NCBI GenBank assembly: GCA_029718625.1
Contig: CM056383.1
Location: 16,219,897 to 16,283,896 of the forward strand
Direction of reading: 5' to 3'
Origin: Synaphobranchus kaupii
Lineage: Eukaryota > Chordata > Actinopteri > Anguilliformes > Synaphobranchidae
Length of the DNA stretch: 64,000 bases
Shown: positions 12,201 to 26,300 of the stretch, piece after piece
Layout of the letters: each line of letters opens with the position of its first letter
Position numbering within the stretch: the first letter of the stretch is position 1
Position numbers and translations under genes: made by a program
Notes under the pieces: generated by a model
What the model saw: the letters and a program-made list of their open reading frames with translations, nothing else
What the model was told of the DNA's origin: nothing
The model's database searches: none

Positions 12201-15200
12201 CACATTACCTTTTACAATATAACACAACCTGCTTGGTTACCTCACAAAGTGGCTGCTAGAATAGAACATCTCACCAGCCACAATCAAAATCTTTACCAGC
12301 ATTTGGCTGGTGGTGGGCGTTCATTTCACACGTGAATCACTTTCCATGTTTGTGAATGCGAAGAGATCGAAAGTAAACAGAAATTGTTTGGCGGTTTCTC
12401 CTTCAAAGTGTGGACACAGAGCTGGTTCCTTTCCTCAAAGAATTGATTTCTAAATTCAAGCTGCTGGTCGGTACAACCGCAATCGATAAAGGCGGAAACA
12501 AAATCAAGGGTGGGCGACTGCTTCTAGTATAAATCATAAAATCCATAAAGGCAATGTAAGAAAAGCATAGGATGCGCACTCGTCGTTTGTCAGCAAAAGT
12601 ACGTCACTGAAACCGACGTGTTACAGCGCTGCGTTTCCATATGAAATGAAGACAGATTTTGAGTGTTTTTTTTTTTTTCTCCACCACCCTCGTCATGCTG
12701 TGCTCCGATGAGGAGACATCAGAGAGAGACCTCAGCGCTTCCTGCTCTGCATAGCAACAGCAGTGCTTTTATTAGGATCTTCTGCGCCACACGTCCGCAG
12801 AGAATCCAATCAGGGAACGGTCCCGCTTTGGAAAGGGCCGTTTAATGAGTACAGCGGCCCTCGTGCTGGGAGGGTCATTACACTGTCGGGAGTGCTTGCT
12901 TCCTGTCCAAACATTTCGGGACCAGGTGCTGAGGGGCGATTTCTAATCAGCCCAAGTGTTGCTAGTTTGCCTTAATCAGGCCTCTCTCTAATCGCACAGT
13001 CCACTCTGCCTCTGTCTGTAGAGACATTGATTAGGACAGGGGTAGGAGACCCTGGTTCTGGAGTGCCAGTCACAAGAGTCTGAAGGATTATTAAGAATGT
13101 GAGCCTGAATATTCAGAGCCTGAGTGGTGAACCGCACGTGGTCACCTGCGTTCATTTAGACTGATAATACCATTACTTATAGGTTTGGATGGAGCAAAAA
13201 CCGAGACCATGGTTGCCAACCCCTGAAATAAGATTAACAACTGTATGGTCTGAGTCTGCCTTCTCTTATACATCATTATGGGCAGTTTTTGGGAATATTT
13301 TGTGGATGTTTAATTCAATTTTCTGTACCCTGTACGCACAGAACAAAGCAGCTTTTGGCCAATTTGCTGTTTTTTTTTTGTTTTTTTTTGGTCTTACATA
13401 AAAAACATAACCTTTGGCCTCGTTAGGGACTTATCTGGTGGGTCCATAACATCTGTGCACAGCGAGGGCTGACATGTCCATCGCATTACTTCCAGATGTC
13501 TCTTAGTCCCTCTCCTAGATTGGACCAGGTGAGCCGTGCGATTCTTCTAAGACGCTCGGAGCCGTGTGCAGTTTAGGTACGAACGATAGAAAAGAAAACC
13601 ATTTCGAAATCTCGAAAGAAGCGAGGTGTGGAGGAAGCTCACCTGGTTCTCGATGAAAGCGTTCAGTCTCTGGAGCATCCCCTCACAGGTGAACTCGTAG
13701 GGCAGGTAGGGCTCAATCTGAGGGAGAGAACACAAGCAGGTGAGTGGGACCGAGCTGGATATCACATCACGTGTAAGTGCTCTTGATTATACAGATTTAC
13801 TTATTTTTTAATTTTTAATTTTTAATTTTTAAATAAATTTGCCGCCCAAAGGAGCGCATGAGCTCCTAAGTTGAAAAATTTTAGGAGCACACTAATGCAT
13901 CAAAATTAGCAGACATGCTCCCAAATTATCAGCACACGTCAATTTTCAGGAGCAAATGTTCTTAAAATGGGAGCACTGTAGAGCCCGGCTATGTCTGCAC
14001 AGTCTGCTTGTACTCTTAGTCCACAGTAGAATGGAGAGAGGACTCCGCAAAGCCTTAACACTGTACACAGACATTTGGGGGGTGATTTGCTCCGCCCACG
14101 CAGTGAACAACACTGAACCGTGACATCATTAAAATATGTGAGCCGCCATCGCTCAAGTGCACATTGGAAAAACTCAATTATTGCTTGTAGCTCAAACGCA
14201 ATCCTAGGAGAAACCCCGATTACATTTTAATAATTCTGCTTTTGTTGGGAATTAACAACTGCAGCAAGTCTGCAAACCGCAGTGCGATCCCAGCAACGCT
14301 TTATCTACTAATTTTATGAGCATCAAAGTGAAAAGTACAGGTGTGATGGCTTTTTCCCTTAGCAAACACAAGCTCACTAACACTTTAAGGTGTAAGATCA
14401 CAAATGCGTGATTAGAATGTTCTTAACTGAACATTCCAATGCTGCTGAAACAATCACTACTGGTAATGGAAAGAAATGGAGTTCTAGAACACTGACTGAA
14501 TTTTTAAGAAAAAAAAAAAAAAAAAAACCTACTCATGAAAGGGTTAAACACAGTCACTCAAAGAGCACCCCAAAGAGGATGTGCTCATTACAGGAGCTAC
14601 TGCCATTAAACATAATGCTAACTGAGCTCAATCTTGATTAGAGTGTCAGTCTTAGATGAAGTGAAACGTGATGGCTTTGCCACTGAACGTGCTGTAGCTG
14701 AGTGCACGGGAGAACAAAACGCAGCCTCACCTTCTGGCCGAGGATGGATCTGACCGCTCTCTCCACCTCGGACGCGTTGTCGATGTTAACGGTCCACACG
14801 TGGGGCTGCCCTATGTACACCTCTGCGTAGGGGTGCTGGGACGTCAGCTGCAGAGGAGCGAGAAAAAAAACAGGAGACAGAGAGACAGTCAGAGCGGAGC
14901 TATCAATCAGCGGTCAAAGATTGTCTACAGCCCCTGATTTTTAAAAAGATGTTTTACTTTACACTGTCATGGTGCCACAGTCATGGGACTTCACTTAAGC
15001 CAAATAAAGGACGTACAGATGACGCGACTGAAAAGCCAGAACTCTCACCTCTCGCAACGTGGGCTTTCCTTTGAAGAAGTCGGTGTTCTTGCTGCTCTTC
15101 GGAGGGGTGAATTTGGGGTTGAGGAAAGCGCACCCCATTGGCTATGGCCTCAAGGGGGGCGGGGCCTTCGTAGGGGAAGGACAGTCCCACGAACATCTGC

Positions 15201-17655
15201 CGACAGAAGAGAGGAAAACACCCGTCACTCTCCTTGCTCTCAGGCCTGGAGCTCTGCGAATGTTACCAGTCTCCCCTGCCGGACGGGGTTTCTTTTCACT
15301 GGGATAAAAGCTTTCTCCCTATTTATGGTAACGTACATACATTGTAATAGTCTGTGCCTGTAGTTGACAAGTGTGAGGAATTGAAACAAAAAACAAAACG
15401 GTTCATCTGAGTCGACAAAAAGATGGTCTCGGACTACCCAACTCAACTTAAACTGCTTCTGGCATGGTTAGCGAATCAATGCATTTCTCACAGCAAATTA
15501 CACAATAAACCATGTTCTGTTATTCAGGGGTAAGTACTGATTTGCTCATTTTCAATGGACCCTGCAATGCACAAATGACTGAGGGCAAGGTGTACTGAGC
15601 TTCTTCAAGTCAAAATAATCATAGAAAAATCATTTAATAACTCAGTGGTCCATTGTTATCCCTACTACTTAAACATTTGATTGACTAGGCTAGGTCACCC
15701 ACACTGTGGGCTGAAGCCTGGCCAATGACGTGCGCTGTAATAACATTTGTCCAAGTAATAAGACTTGGACAAAGGCCCCGGTGTGAGTGGCTGAATGAAA
15801 ACACATCTGACAACAGAGGACTCCTTCTCTCCTGTGGCATGGCCTCCCTTCTGTACTGTAATGTCATTGGCCACACACAACACAGGCGTGAGAGGCTGAA
15901 CGCTCCCGATCCACTGACACACGCGGGCGCAGTACTGATCGCTGCCAGCAGGTGGCAGCAAAGGTACGCAGCGCTGCTCAGAGCTGACCGCAGCCTGAAA
16001 AACAGCTGCTGTTTACAGGCCTCTTCAGTTTACTACTGAACAAGGCACTGCCCATTGACTGCCTTAGTGCAGGAAAAATAACAACGGAATAAAAACAGGG
16101 TGTCTTTGTGTCCCCAAGAGTAAAGCTTCAGATGGCACGGTGGGCTGTTGGGTGGTTCATCCTGTTACAGCGCTGGAATTCTGGGTAGTGACACAACGCC
16201 CATCTTACCCATGCCAGGGTCAATTGTATTATATTTTTGTGAACTGCATAAATCAATGTATAAATCAGTGGTAAACTATGGAACAGTAGACTTTTAAAAA
16301 TGACCACAAATGTAAATTTTAAAACTACGTTATGGTCACAGTAAATTAGGACACACTTTTCAGTGCAATGCTTAACACAGAGTTAACTGTCAAACTCCAG
16401 TCCTGCAAGGCTGTAGCAACTCCAGGGTTTTTTTGTTTCATTCTAATCAATTGCCAGTTCAGGCCTTGGAAACCAGGTGTGTGTGGACTCTTTATCCAAT
16501 CAGTGACTTAAATTATGCCGCTGAAACACACCAAAAACCAGCAGTCCCTGCGCCCCTCCGGGACAGGAGTCTGAAATCACTGGTTCAACACCATGTCGAT
16601 TTTTAACACAACAAGCAAGTGCTGACACAACACTGGGGGCTTAGTTTAAACACAGCCTTAATTAAACTGCACAGCAGAGTAAAAGGGTTCACGCTTTCAA
16701 ACACTCAAACAGTCAACACTGGGACAATATCCACTCGTCCAGTGTAATATCTCTCTTTTGGTGCAGATCCAATGGCAGCATTGTGGGAATGTGGGAACTT
16801 TTATTATGTATGTGTTGGCAGGGATATGGAACTCTGTGGTGATGATTAAACTAAATATCACAAGATCAACAGTACTGTATATATCACGAGATAATAGTAT
16901 GGTTTCACACCGTTTTTACTTTTAGTGGGACAGAGTAGCCTGCCTGTGTTCTCTCTAATGTTCAGGGTCTGTCTGCTGGTGGCCACCGAGAACAGGTACT
17001 CGCCCTCTTAATCTGCTCAAAGAGCAGAACCCTTTGAAGAGTAGGTTTTTTGGAATGTTTTTTCAAAGTAAGTGTTCTAGAACTCCATTGCTATCAGTAG
17101 TGATTGTTGCATCAACATTAGAATGCTCAGTTAAGAACATTCTAAGCACATATTTGTCATCTTACAAAAAGGAGCCCCTGAGGCTCCTCCTGTGACAAGA
17201 ACGCCTTACGTCCCATTTTTCTGTTAACTTTTAACAGAGCTTTTCAAACGTGCCGTTATGAGGAGTCAAAGTCAGTAAAAAAAAGAGTAAAAGATAAGGC
17301 ATTTAAATACAGGCAGCAACTTTACAGCCTGATTACACAACAGCATCATACACAGTGGACTATGAACTTTCAGATAAGCAGGAATGACAATTGATCTTAT
17401 TTATTTACTTACGGTTCTTATTAGCAGGATCACCATTTCCCCTTGAAATAATTCATTATTACAGGCTAGAATTTAATTTAGACATCCTTACCTTTGTCTG
17501 TGTTACACCTGTGTGTGCTATATGATATCCACTGTAGCCCTATTTATACATGTGCACTGTAGCCCTATTTAAAGGGGCGAGTGTGACAATGTGTTACATG
17601 TGTCAAGTCTGCGACAGCGTACCCCTAATCCATTTCAGGACACAGTTCCCAGCTG

Positions 17656-17689
<34 letters not shown>

Positions 17690-20600
17690 ACCGATTCCTG
17701 CAACACTCCCTCTCCTCTACTCCTGTTCACACCAGAGGCACAGCAGGAAAGCTTTACACACCGTTTCCATGATAACCTCTGCAAAGATAAATTAAGTAAA
17801 CCTATTTTTTTAAGGGCAATGTCTGCAACTGGAGAGAGAGAGAGTCTGGTGAGATAGCAGCTGCAATTATGTGCTCCTGCTAAACAAAAAACATTTTTAA
17901 TCCTAAGTATAGTTAAATGCTTATAGAACACAAACGTAAGTAGTTATATACTGTAGTTGAACTGTATTTCAACCAAATGAAGAGAGACATCTGAATTGTA
18001 TACAAATTAAGAAAATTGGAAAGAGAAGAACTACATCTTTTAACAACAAAAAAGAAGATCCAACAGAATAAAAATAAGGCAAAAGACGACAAAAAGAACA
18101 AGGACAAGTCAAGAAAAAGGACTGTAAACAAGAACAGAAGAATAATATATGCAGGAGACAAAAACGGAATAAAGACACGATCTATAGGAGCGCAAAAAGA
18201 AAAGGTAGGCAAAGTACATTTACGTAAAAAACCTAATTTAGTGCAGCCTTTAAAACTAATAATTAATAAAGCGCCAACTCCAAATATTTAAACAAAATTA
18301 CTACTGAACGTTTTATTGAGTTGAGATTTCTGTTGAGAATTGACAGTTCAGAATCAGAGCAGGAAAATATCGTTACATTTGAATGGTTGCCATGGAGATC
18401 GTTTACCCTGCAGATCTTAAAGGGGCCCAGGCCAGAAAGGCCTATAAACTCACTCTGCTAAATAACAATGCTGAGTGCTTGTATGCAGACATGACCACAC
18501 TTAAAGACAAAAAGGTCAAAACCAACTTAATCTTCCACACAGAACGCAAACATGTGTTGAAGGCAGTGTAAAAATTACCCCTTCATTAAACGGAGAGGAA
18601 TCTGTCAAGGTAGCCAAATCACCATCGATGAGGATGCAGACCTGGATAGCCCCATCCAGACTATTAATATATATAACAATGGCACTGTACTGATCCAAGG
18701 GAGTGAAGCCAGCTTCCACTCCTTTGAGGAAACATTTACACAGCTGAAAAGTGAGGTAGAGAATGAGAAGGCCTCAGCAACTGACAGTGAGGAATCGGAT
18801 GAAGAGAAAGACACTGCGCCCCCCCAAACCCACAGCCAGGCTGAGAGTCCCTGACCCCCCCCCCCCCACACACACACTCAGTCCTCACACTCAACACCTC
18901 TCAGAGAGCCTAGCACTGCTGGAGTTGGAATTCGTTGAATTCAGAGAGCACACCCTGGCCAGGCTGTCTGAGTCCAGCTCCGTCCAGCAACTGAGAGATG
19001 ACATCACCCAGGTAAAAGGTGAATTCCGCCTCGCCATTAAGGAGCTGAGAGCAGAGATCACTGAGCTGCAGCAAGACAACCAGGTCCTGAGAGCTCAGCT
19101 GGCTAAAATAAAGGAAGACACGCTGCAGAGGGAGAGGGCCTTCGCCAGAGAGCTGCAGGACCTGAGGGAGCTGCACCGGGAACATGCTACAACCCCCTGC
19201 TCCACAAACACAGACACACACTGCACTCCCCCCAAAACACTGTCCCTCCCCCTGACACTGACACACAGCCTCTGTCAGCCGTACCTGAACACTCTGACAC
19301 TACCACACTACCTGTCACAGAGGAGAGTCAGACACACCTTACAGACACCCCTACTGTTTCCAACACACAGCCTACCTCTGACACACAATCTCCTTCCAGC
19401 AACAGGGCAGAGAAGCCCAAGCCACAGGTAGTCCTACTCATGGACTCAAATGGTAAGTTCCTGGAAGCTAAGAGGCTGTTCCCAGGTCAAGAGGTCCAGG
19501 CAATCCGCTGCAGCAACACAGGACGGGCCATGGAGCTGCTGAAGAGAGAGAAACTGGGAAACCCTTCCTGCATCGTGGTGCACACTGGCACCAATGACCT
19601 GTGCAACATGTACCACAGAACTGCCAGTGCAGTGTGGAAGGTGGCAGAGAGAGCAGCACAATTGTTTCCAGACTCACGTGTTGTCATGTCCACACTGCTG
19701 CCCAAAGCAGACACACCTCCCCACATCCTCCAGGAGATAAATTCAGAGATCGCCAGGGGTTGTGCCACACTACCCAATGTGCACCTGGCACAGCACTCCA
19801 CCATTCACTCCTGGCATCTCTACGATGGACTCCATTTAAACCAGGAGGGGGGTCAAAATTTTTGCCAAGACACTAAAAGATGCTGCCCTGGGACACAACC
19901 CAACAGTCCTGCCCAACAGCTCGGCCAGCAGGGGGCGCCAAAGAATGCACCCCCCCAGCCCACACACCCCGAGCCCCACCCAGACCAGGCAATTCTGCTC
20001 ATCCAACTGTCCTCCCACACCGCCCCAGCCCCCCACACCCTGAGTACAGGCCCCGCCCCACCAGCAGACCCACACACCCTGAGTACAGGCCTCGCCCCAC
20101 CATGAAGAAATGTGATGGTCTGTGGAGACTTTAATGCCTGCACAGGCACAGAAAATGACTGCACAAACACCAAAGGAAATAACCATGTGTTTGGACAGGC
20201 CCCTCTGTAGCTCACACCCACACTCATGAGAAGAAACAACCCTGACAAAATAATAAACAAGAACGGAAGGGAATTAGTGCATCTCTGTCAAGCCTTAGGT
20301 CTGTATGTCCTTAATGGCAGGACCAGAGGGGACTCCTTAGGGCGGTTCACATATTCTGCAGCTCTTGGGAGTAGTGTAGTTGACTATGTAATCACTGACA
20401 TGGACCCCTCCTCTATCAGTGCACTTACTGTCAGGCAGCAAACTCCCCTCTCAGACCATAATCAAATAAATGTGTTCCTGAAAAAAACTGCATATAAGAA
20501 AAACTGAGAAACAGCCCAGTAAGCTGTACAATCTCAACCAACCATACAGATGGGCTTCAGACAGCAAAGATAAATTTATCAAAGCAATCAGTTCAAATGA

Positions 20601-23304
20601 GTTAACTAACACTATTAACATTTTTAATAACAAACATTACCAAAATGACAAAGAAGGAATTAAACTTGCAGTTAATTACATTAATTATATATTCCACAGA
20701 GCAGCAATTGATGCCAACCTTCTAAAAACAAGACATAAAAATTTGAAACAAAAACCTACTGAAAAATGGTTTGATAGTGACTGCAAAAATATCAGAAAAC
20801 AATTGAGACAATTATCAAACCAAAAACATAAACAGCAAGAAAACCAAGATTTACGTCTTAAGTATTGTGAAATACTTAAACAATACGAACAAACCTTGAA
20901 AACAAAGAAACAAAGATATATCAATAAGCAACTAATTGAAATTGAATCAATCAATCAAAATCAGTTCTGGGAAATGTGGAATAACCTAAGCACAACAACA
21001 CCACAAGAATTGGCTTTACAAGATGGAACCATTTGGAAAGACTATTTTGAGAATCAATACAAAGACATCCCACAAAAAGATTTTAAATGCAATCAGGATA
21101 CAATTAAAGAAAAACTAAATAACCTAGAATCATCCATTAAAAACAACCAAAATCCACTAGATAACCCAATCTCCTTGCTAGAACTGACTGAAAAACTCCA
21201 GTCCCTAAAACCAAAGAAAGCTTGTGGTCCTGACAGCATCAGAAATGAGATGCTAAAACACAGCACTGCTGAGCTGCAGAAGGCTGTGCTGAAGTTAATC
21301 AACCTGGTACTAAGCTCCGGCTGCTTTCCTGACATCTGGAACCAGGGGCTTATATCCCCAATTCATAAAAGTGGATAAAAATTGGACCCTAATAATTACC
21401 GAGGCATTTGTGTAAGCAGTAATCTGGGGAAGTTATTTTGTAGCATCCTTAATACTAGACTTATAAACTTCCTTAACGAGCACAATGTCTTGAGTAAGAG
21501 TCAGATTGGCTTTCTACCAAACCACCGTACCACTGACCATATTTACACCCTACACACCCTAATAAATAAACATGTCCACCATACAAAAAATGGAAAAATC
21601 TTTACATGCTTCATTGATTTAAAAAAAGCATTTGATTCTATTTGACACCAAGGCTTATTCTATAAAATTATTCAAAGTGGTGTAGGGGGTAAAGTTTATG
21701 ACATATTTAAATGTATGTACACAGAAAACAAGTGTGCGGTACGAATTGGCAAAAAAAGGACAGAATTCTTCACACAAGGACATGGTGTGAGACAGGGCTG
21801 CAATCTCAGTCCAGCATTGTTCAATATATACATTAATGAGTTAGCGGTGTTGTTGGAACAGTCTGCAGCTCCTGGTCTCACACTGTTCGACAAAGATGTC
21901 AAATGTTTGCTCTATGCAGATGACCTGGTCCTGCTGTCACCCACAGAACAAGGGTTACAGCAACACCTGGATCTGCTTGAGCAATACTGCCAGAACTGGG
22001 CCCTGACAGTAAATTTTAAAAAGACAAAGATTGTCATTTTCCAAAAGAAGCCCAGATGTCAGGAAAACAGATACAAATTTACTCTAGGTAACACCGCCCT
22101 AGAGCACACTATGAATTATACCTACCTTGGTCTGACAATCACTGCATCGGGGAGTTTCTGCATGGCAGTAAATGCATTAAAAGAAAAAGCTTGAAGAGCA
22201 ATATATGCAATAAAGAGAAAACTTTTCAAACTGAATATCCCAATTAGAATCTGGCCTAAACTATTTGATAGTGTAATTCAGCCTATTGCGCTTTATGGAA
22301 GTGAGGTCTGGGGTCCACTCAGTCAGCAAAACTACACTGCATGGGACAAGAATCCAACTGAAACTCTGCATACTGAATTCTGCAGAAATATTTTACAAAT
22401 ACAAAGGAAAACACCTAATAACGCATGTAGGGCCAAATTAGGCCGGTTTCCATTGGCAATAAGTATACAAAAAAGAGTACTCAAATTCTGGATCCACCTT
22501 AAATCAAGCCCCAATGACACGCTACAATATAAGGCGCTACAATCCCAAGAACTGAACCCTGAAAAGAGCCCCCTCAGTCAGCTGGTACTGAAGCTTACTA
22601 ATTCTGTAACCCAAACTAACCTACATGACGCTCAAACTAGCCACAAATCAGTGTAACCCAAATTATGCAACAAACAAAAAAATTGTATTTGGAACATTGG
22701 GATAAAGAAACCAAAACACAAAGTCGACTAATTTGCCATCGGACCATAAAAAAAGATTATACTCCAGCAGAGTATCTCTTCTCTGTCAGAGATACAAAGC
22801 AGAGACGGATCCTGACCAAATACAGGCTCAGTGACCACACCCTTGCAATTGAAAAAGGCAGACACAAAAACTCATGGTTACCAAAAGAACAACGAATATG
22901 TGGTCACTGTAAGACAGGAGAGGTTAAGACAGAGATGCACTTCCTCCTTAACTGCACAAAATACTCAAAAATAAGAAAATAATATTTCCCCAAATTTTCT
23001 AGAACCATACAGAACTTCAATTTCCTATCAAAAAATGAGAAATGTGTAATCCTATTAGGAGAAGGACCAACAGCCCCAATTGCGGCACAATATATAGCCT
23101 GTCATAACCTGAGGGACACTGAGTGACCATCCACTCCTACAGGAGAGACTCTTGAAATACTGTTGATTTAATGTTGATTTATCATTAACATTGTTGTGTT
23201 GTTCTTATTTATATTATTATTTTGCTGTACATATGCATTTTAATATATTTCTGTATGCTTTGGCAATATTTACATCTGTATTTCCTGCCAATAAAGCAAT
23301 TTGG

Positions 23305-23342
<38 letters not shown>

Positions 23343-26300
23343 TCATTAAGTCTCAAGTATAGGCTGTGTGTGGGCAGGACACAGGGGCTGACAGGTAACT
23401 CAGGGGAGAGAGAGAGAGAGAGAGATGTACCAGCGAATATCATCCCTCTAATAAAATGGATCCCTTTGAGAGACTGACATACAGAGAGAGAGAGAAGGAG
23501 AGAAAACATTCTGTCTTTTTAATGTACGTGCTTTTAGTCCAAGAATCGTGCGCTTGCTAAAAGACAACAATCCTAGTATGCAGTTGGGGGTTTTTTTTGT
23601 TGTTGTTTTTCTGGGACTTCCTGTTTGCGTCTACCTGGTTTAGAGGCTTATTTTTATGTTGTATGCTCACTCTTCAAACCCCAAGAGAGCAATTAGCAGC
23701 ACTCTGTATCAGGTAAATGCTTTACTTTGAGCAGAGTGCTCGGCGAAGGGAGAATTGTGCTTGTTATCTTAACAACTGTTCTGATATCTGATCCAGTTAC
23801 ATGGGAATTAATTAGAGCTCCCGTTGGCTATTCCGAAACTCATAATGAGACCATCTCAAAGTCTCTAGGTTTCCAAACTATCTAAATTTTTGTAATCTTC
23901 ACAGTTTACACCCAAATGAGTACAAGCATGGTGAGGACAGCGGTACGCATGCGGACCGGCTCCACTCCTTCCTTCAGCAGACATTAAAACGAGGCCTATG
24001 ATACAAATCAACAGTAATATTACCTGGAAAACGAGACACATAAGAAACAACACTTCTGTAAATCAGCAGAGGGCTGGTACATCCACCATGACGTCTCCTT
24101 CCCGTGTAAAACATGTATTTGAACACTGTAAAACGTACATTTGTACTAATGTGTGGCTTGCGTGTACTATAAGAATGTGTCCTATATGGGAACATTCTCT
24201 GAACCGGTCCCAGACACCTGCCCTGGCAGACTGTGACCTCACCTTAGTTTCCCTCAGCAGGAGCTGCAAGTCCCTGCCGCTGAGGATGCCGTGGTTCTTG
24301 ACGTAGGCGGGCAGGTGGACTGTGCTGGTCCCGTGGACCGTGCCGTGGACCTCCGCGTACCTGTGGATGATGTCCAGGTAATTCTTCTTGTCCTGAAATG
24401 GAGGAAAGCCACCTCTCATGAAGATCAGACCTGATGTGTTCGCTTGTCACCCTTCAGTACTGCTAAGACTATTCTGTGGGTTAATAAACTCTTCAATACT
24501 GCGGGTTAATAACCTCTTCAATACTGCGGGTTAATAACCTCTTCAATACTGCTGAGACTATTTTGTAGTTTAATAACCTCTTCAGTACTGCTGAGACTAT
24601 TCTGTGGGTTAATAACCTCTTCAATACTGCGGGTTAATAACCTCTTCAATACTGCCGAGACTATTTTGTAGTTTAATAACCTCTTCAGTACTGCTGAGAC
24701 TATTCTGTGGGTTAATAACTATTTTGTAGTTTAATAACCTCTTCAGTACTGCTGAGACTATTCTGTGGGTTAATAACCTCTTCAATACTACTGAGACTAT
24801 TCTGTGGGTTAATAACCTCTTCAGTACTGCTGAGACTATTCTGCGGGTTAATATCCTGGGAAGGCCACTGCTGTTACACATTTTAACGAGGATCTTTAAC
24901 CTTAAATGCTGTGAATGCGTAAGCATCTGGCTTTCTCATGCTTTTGCTTTAAGATCGATCATAGGAAACTAAAGCGCTTCAATGTATTCCTGCTCCAGAA
25001 GCTTCTTGTTCATATTAAGTACACTGAACTCAAAAATATCTCTGAAAATGTGCTTGTGTTTTAGTGGGCGGTAAATCTGCACCATTGTTAGAAACACTCA
25101 GTTCTTAAATTAATTTTTTTCCAATGTGATTCCATCATCTGTTTACGAGTAACAATCCAAAAAAGGGGGGTTTTGGCAGGGGGAGTCCAACATGACTCAG
25201 GCTAACTGGAGGGAAAACTGATGTTCTCTTAAAGAGTATTTTAAGAACACACACTCTCAAAGCATTTTATTTCTGTCTCCAGATCTCGGATTCATGTTTA
25301 CAACTCGCAGACCCCATTGTACCACTGGCTGACAACAGCATCAACAGATTACCTATTAGGCTACACTACATCTACTAAGAAAAATGACTAATACTTTACC
25401 TGACAGTTATAATTTAACTCATGACTGTGGACATGACTGTAACCAATAAAAACCTTTATGGAAGGAGCAAGTTAAGGAAAAAGAAACCCACGGGGAACAC
25501 ATTAGAACACAATGTTCTAAGGCTGATTTACAGTGCGCACACTTCAAACAGAACATCCTGTCCAACACATTCCCAATCTTCTAATGAAAAAAGCACTAGG
25601 AGTGTATTCATTGTAAAAGAAGCCATGAAACATTATAAATCATTATAAAATGAACAATGAAACAGCCCTAGGTGTGTTTAATTGTTATTAAATGAACAAC
25701 GAAACAGCCCTAGGTGTGCTCGTGTCTATAGATACATTCAATCTGGGTTGCTCCTGTATCAAGGAATAGGGTGAATTCCTTGAAGTACAACCCTCTCCCA
25801 TTCTCACTGCCGGAAAACACTTAAGCCACCATCTCTTTTCCAAAGCCCGGCTTAGTTGCAGTCATCCTAATCTTCTTAAAAACACCCGGCTAGCGTAGCA
25901 TAGCCACTGACCGGGTTTCGATCACCACCAGGTGCTGCATTCCAACAATATAGCCGCTCACCCTTGCTCAACGAATCAATTTAATTCATGACCATGTAGT
26001 CAATATCATGGTAATGAGGATTGTGTGCCTGGTTCTTGCGTAGCCCCAAGGCATGGTGGGATTTCAATCATACATTTATTCAGCTGTGTGTGGGAGTCAA
26101 AGAAGACCTGAAAGGATTTTGGAGGCTTTGTTACGGTAGAGAACATTGACAAGGAGGGTATATCTCTCACACTTCCTTTGTAGCAGGCATCTACTTAAAA
26201 CATAAATCCCAAACACAGACAACAGCCTTAGTAGCAAGAAACTAAGGATATTATTCCCCCCCCCCTCCCCCCAATGGGAAAACTGAATTTTACCCCCCTC

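Larger units (their letters stand above)
18361..23339 (+). mobile_element. decayed LINE, CR1/L2-like, about 5 kb
   Basis: It contains, in order, an ORF1 N-terminal domain, a coiled coil, an SGNH esterase-like domain, a remnant of the APE endonuclease, a reverse transcriptase with YADD, and a C-terminal Cys/His knuckle. A short 3' UTR follows, then AATAAAGCAATTTGGATT and a (GA)n tail. Several stops and frameshifts show it is dead. An SGNH domain in ORF1 is known from CR1/L2-type LINEs; clade placement is inferred. It sits in sense + within the mgat5 intron, antisense to mgat5. Confidence 0.85.

Noticed and set aside
18016..18291. Lysine-rich 91-codon open frame
   Set aside because: Explained by A-rich composition; no domain, no conserved neighbour, inside an intron.
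24452..24854. CRISPR-like look of regularly spaced repeats (also at 47509, 49684, 52480)
   Set aside because: The units are joined tandemly without unique spacers, in a vertebrate genome. They are minisatellites.
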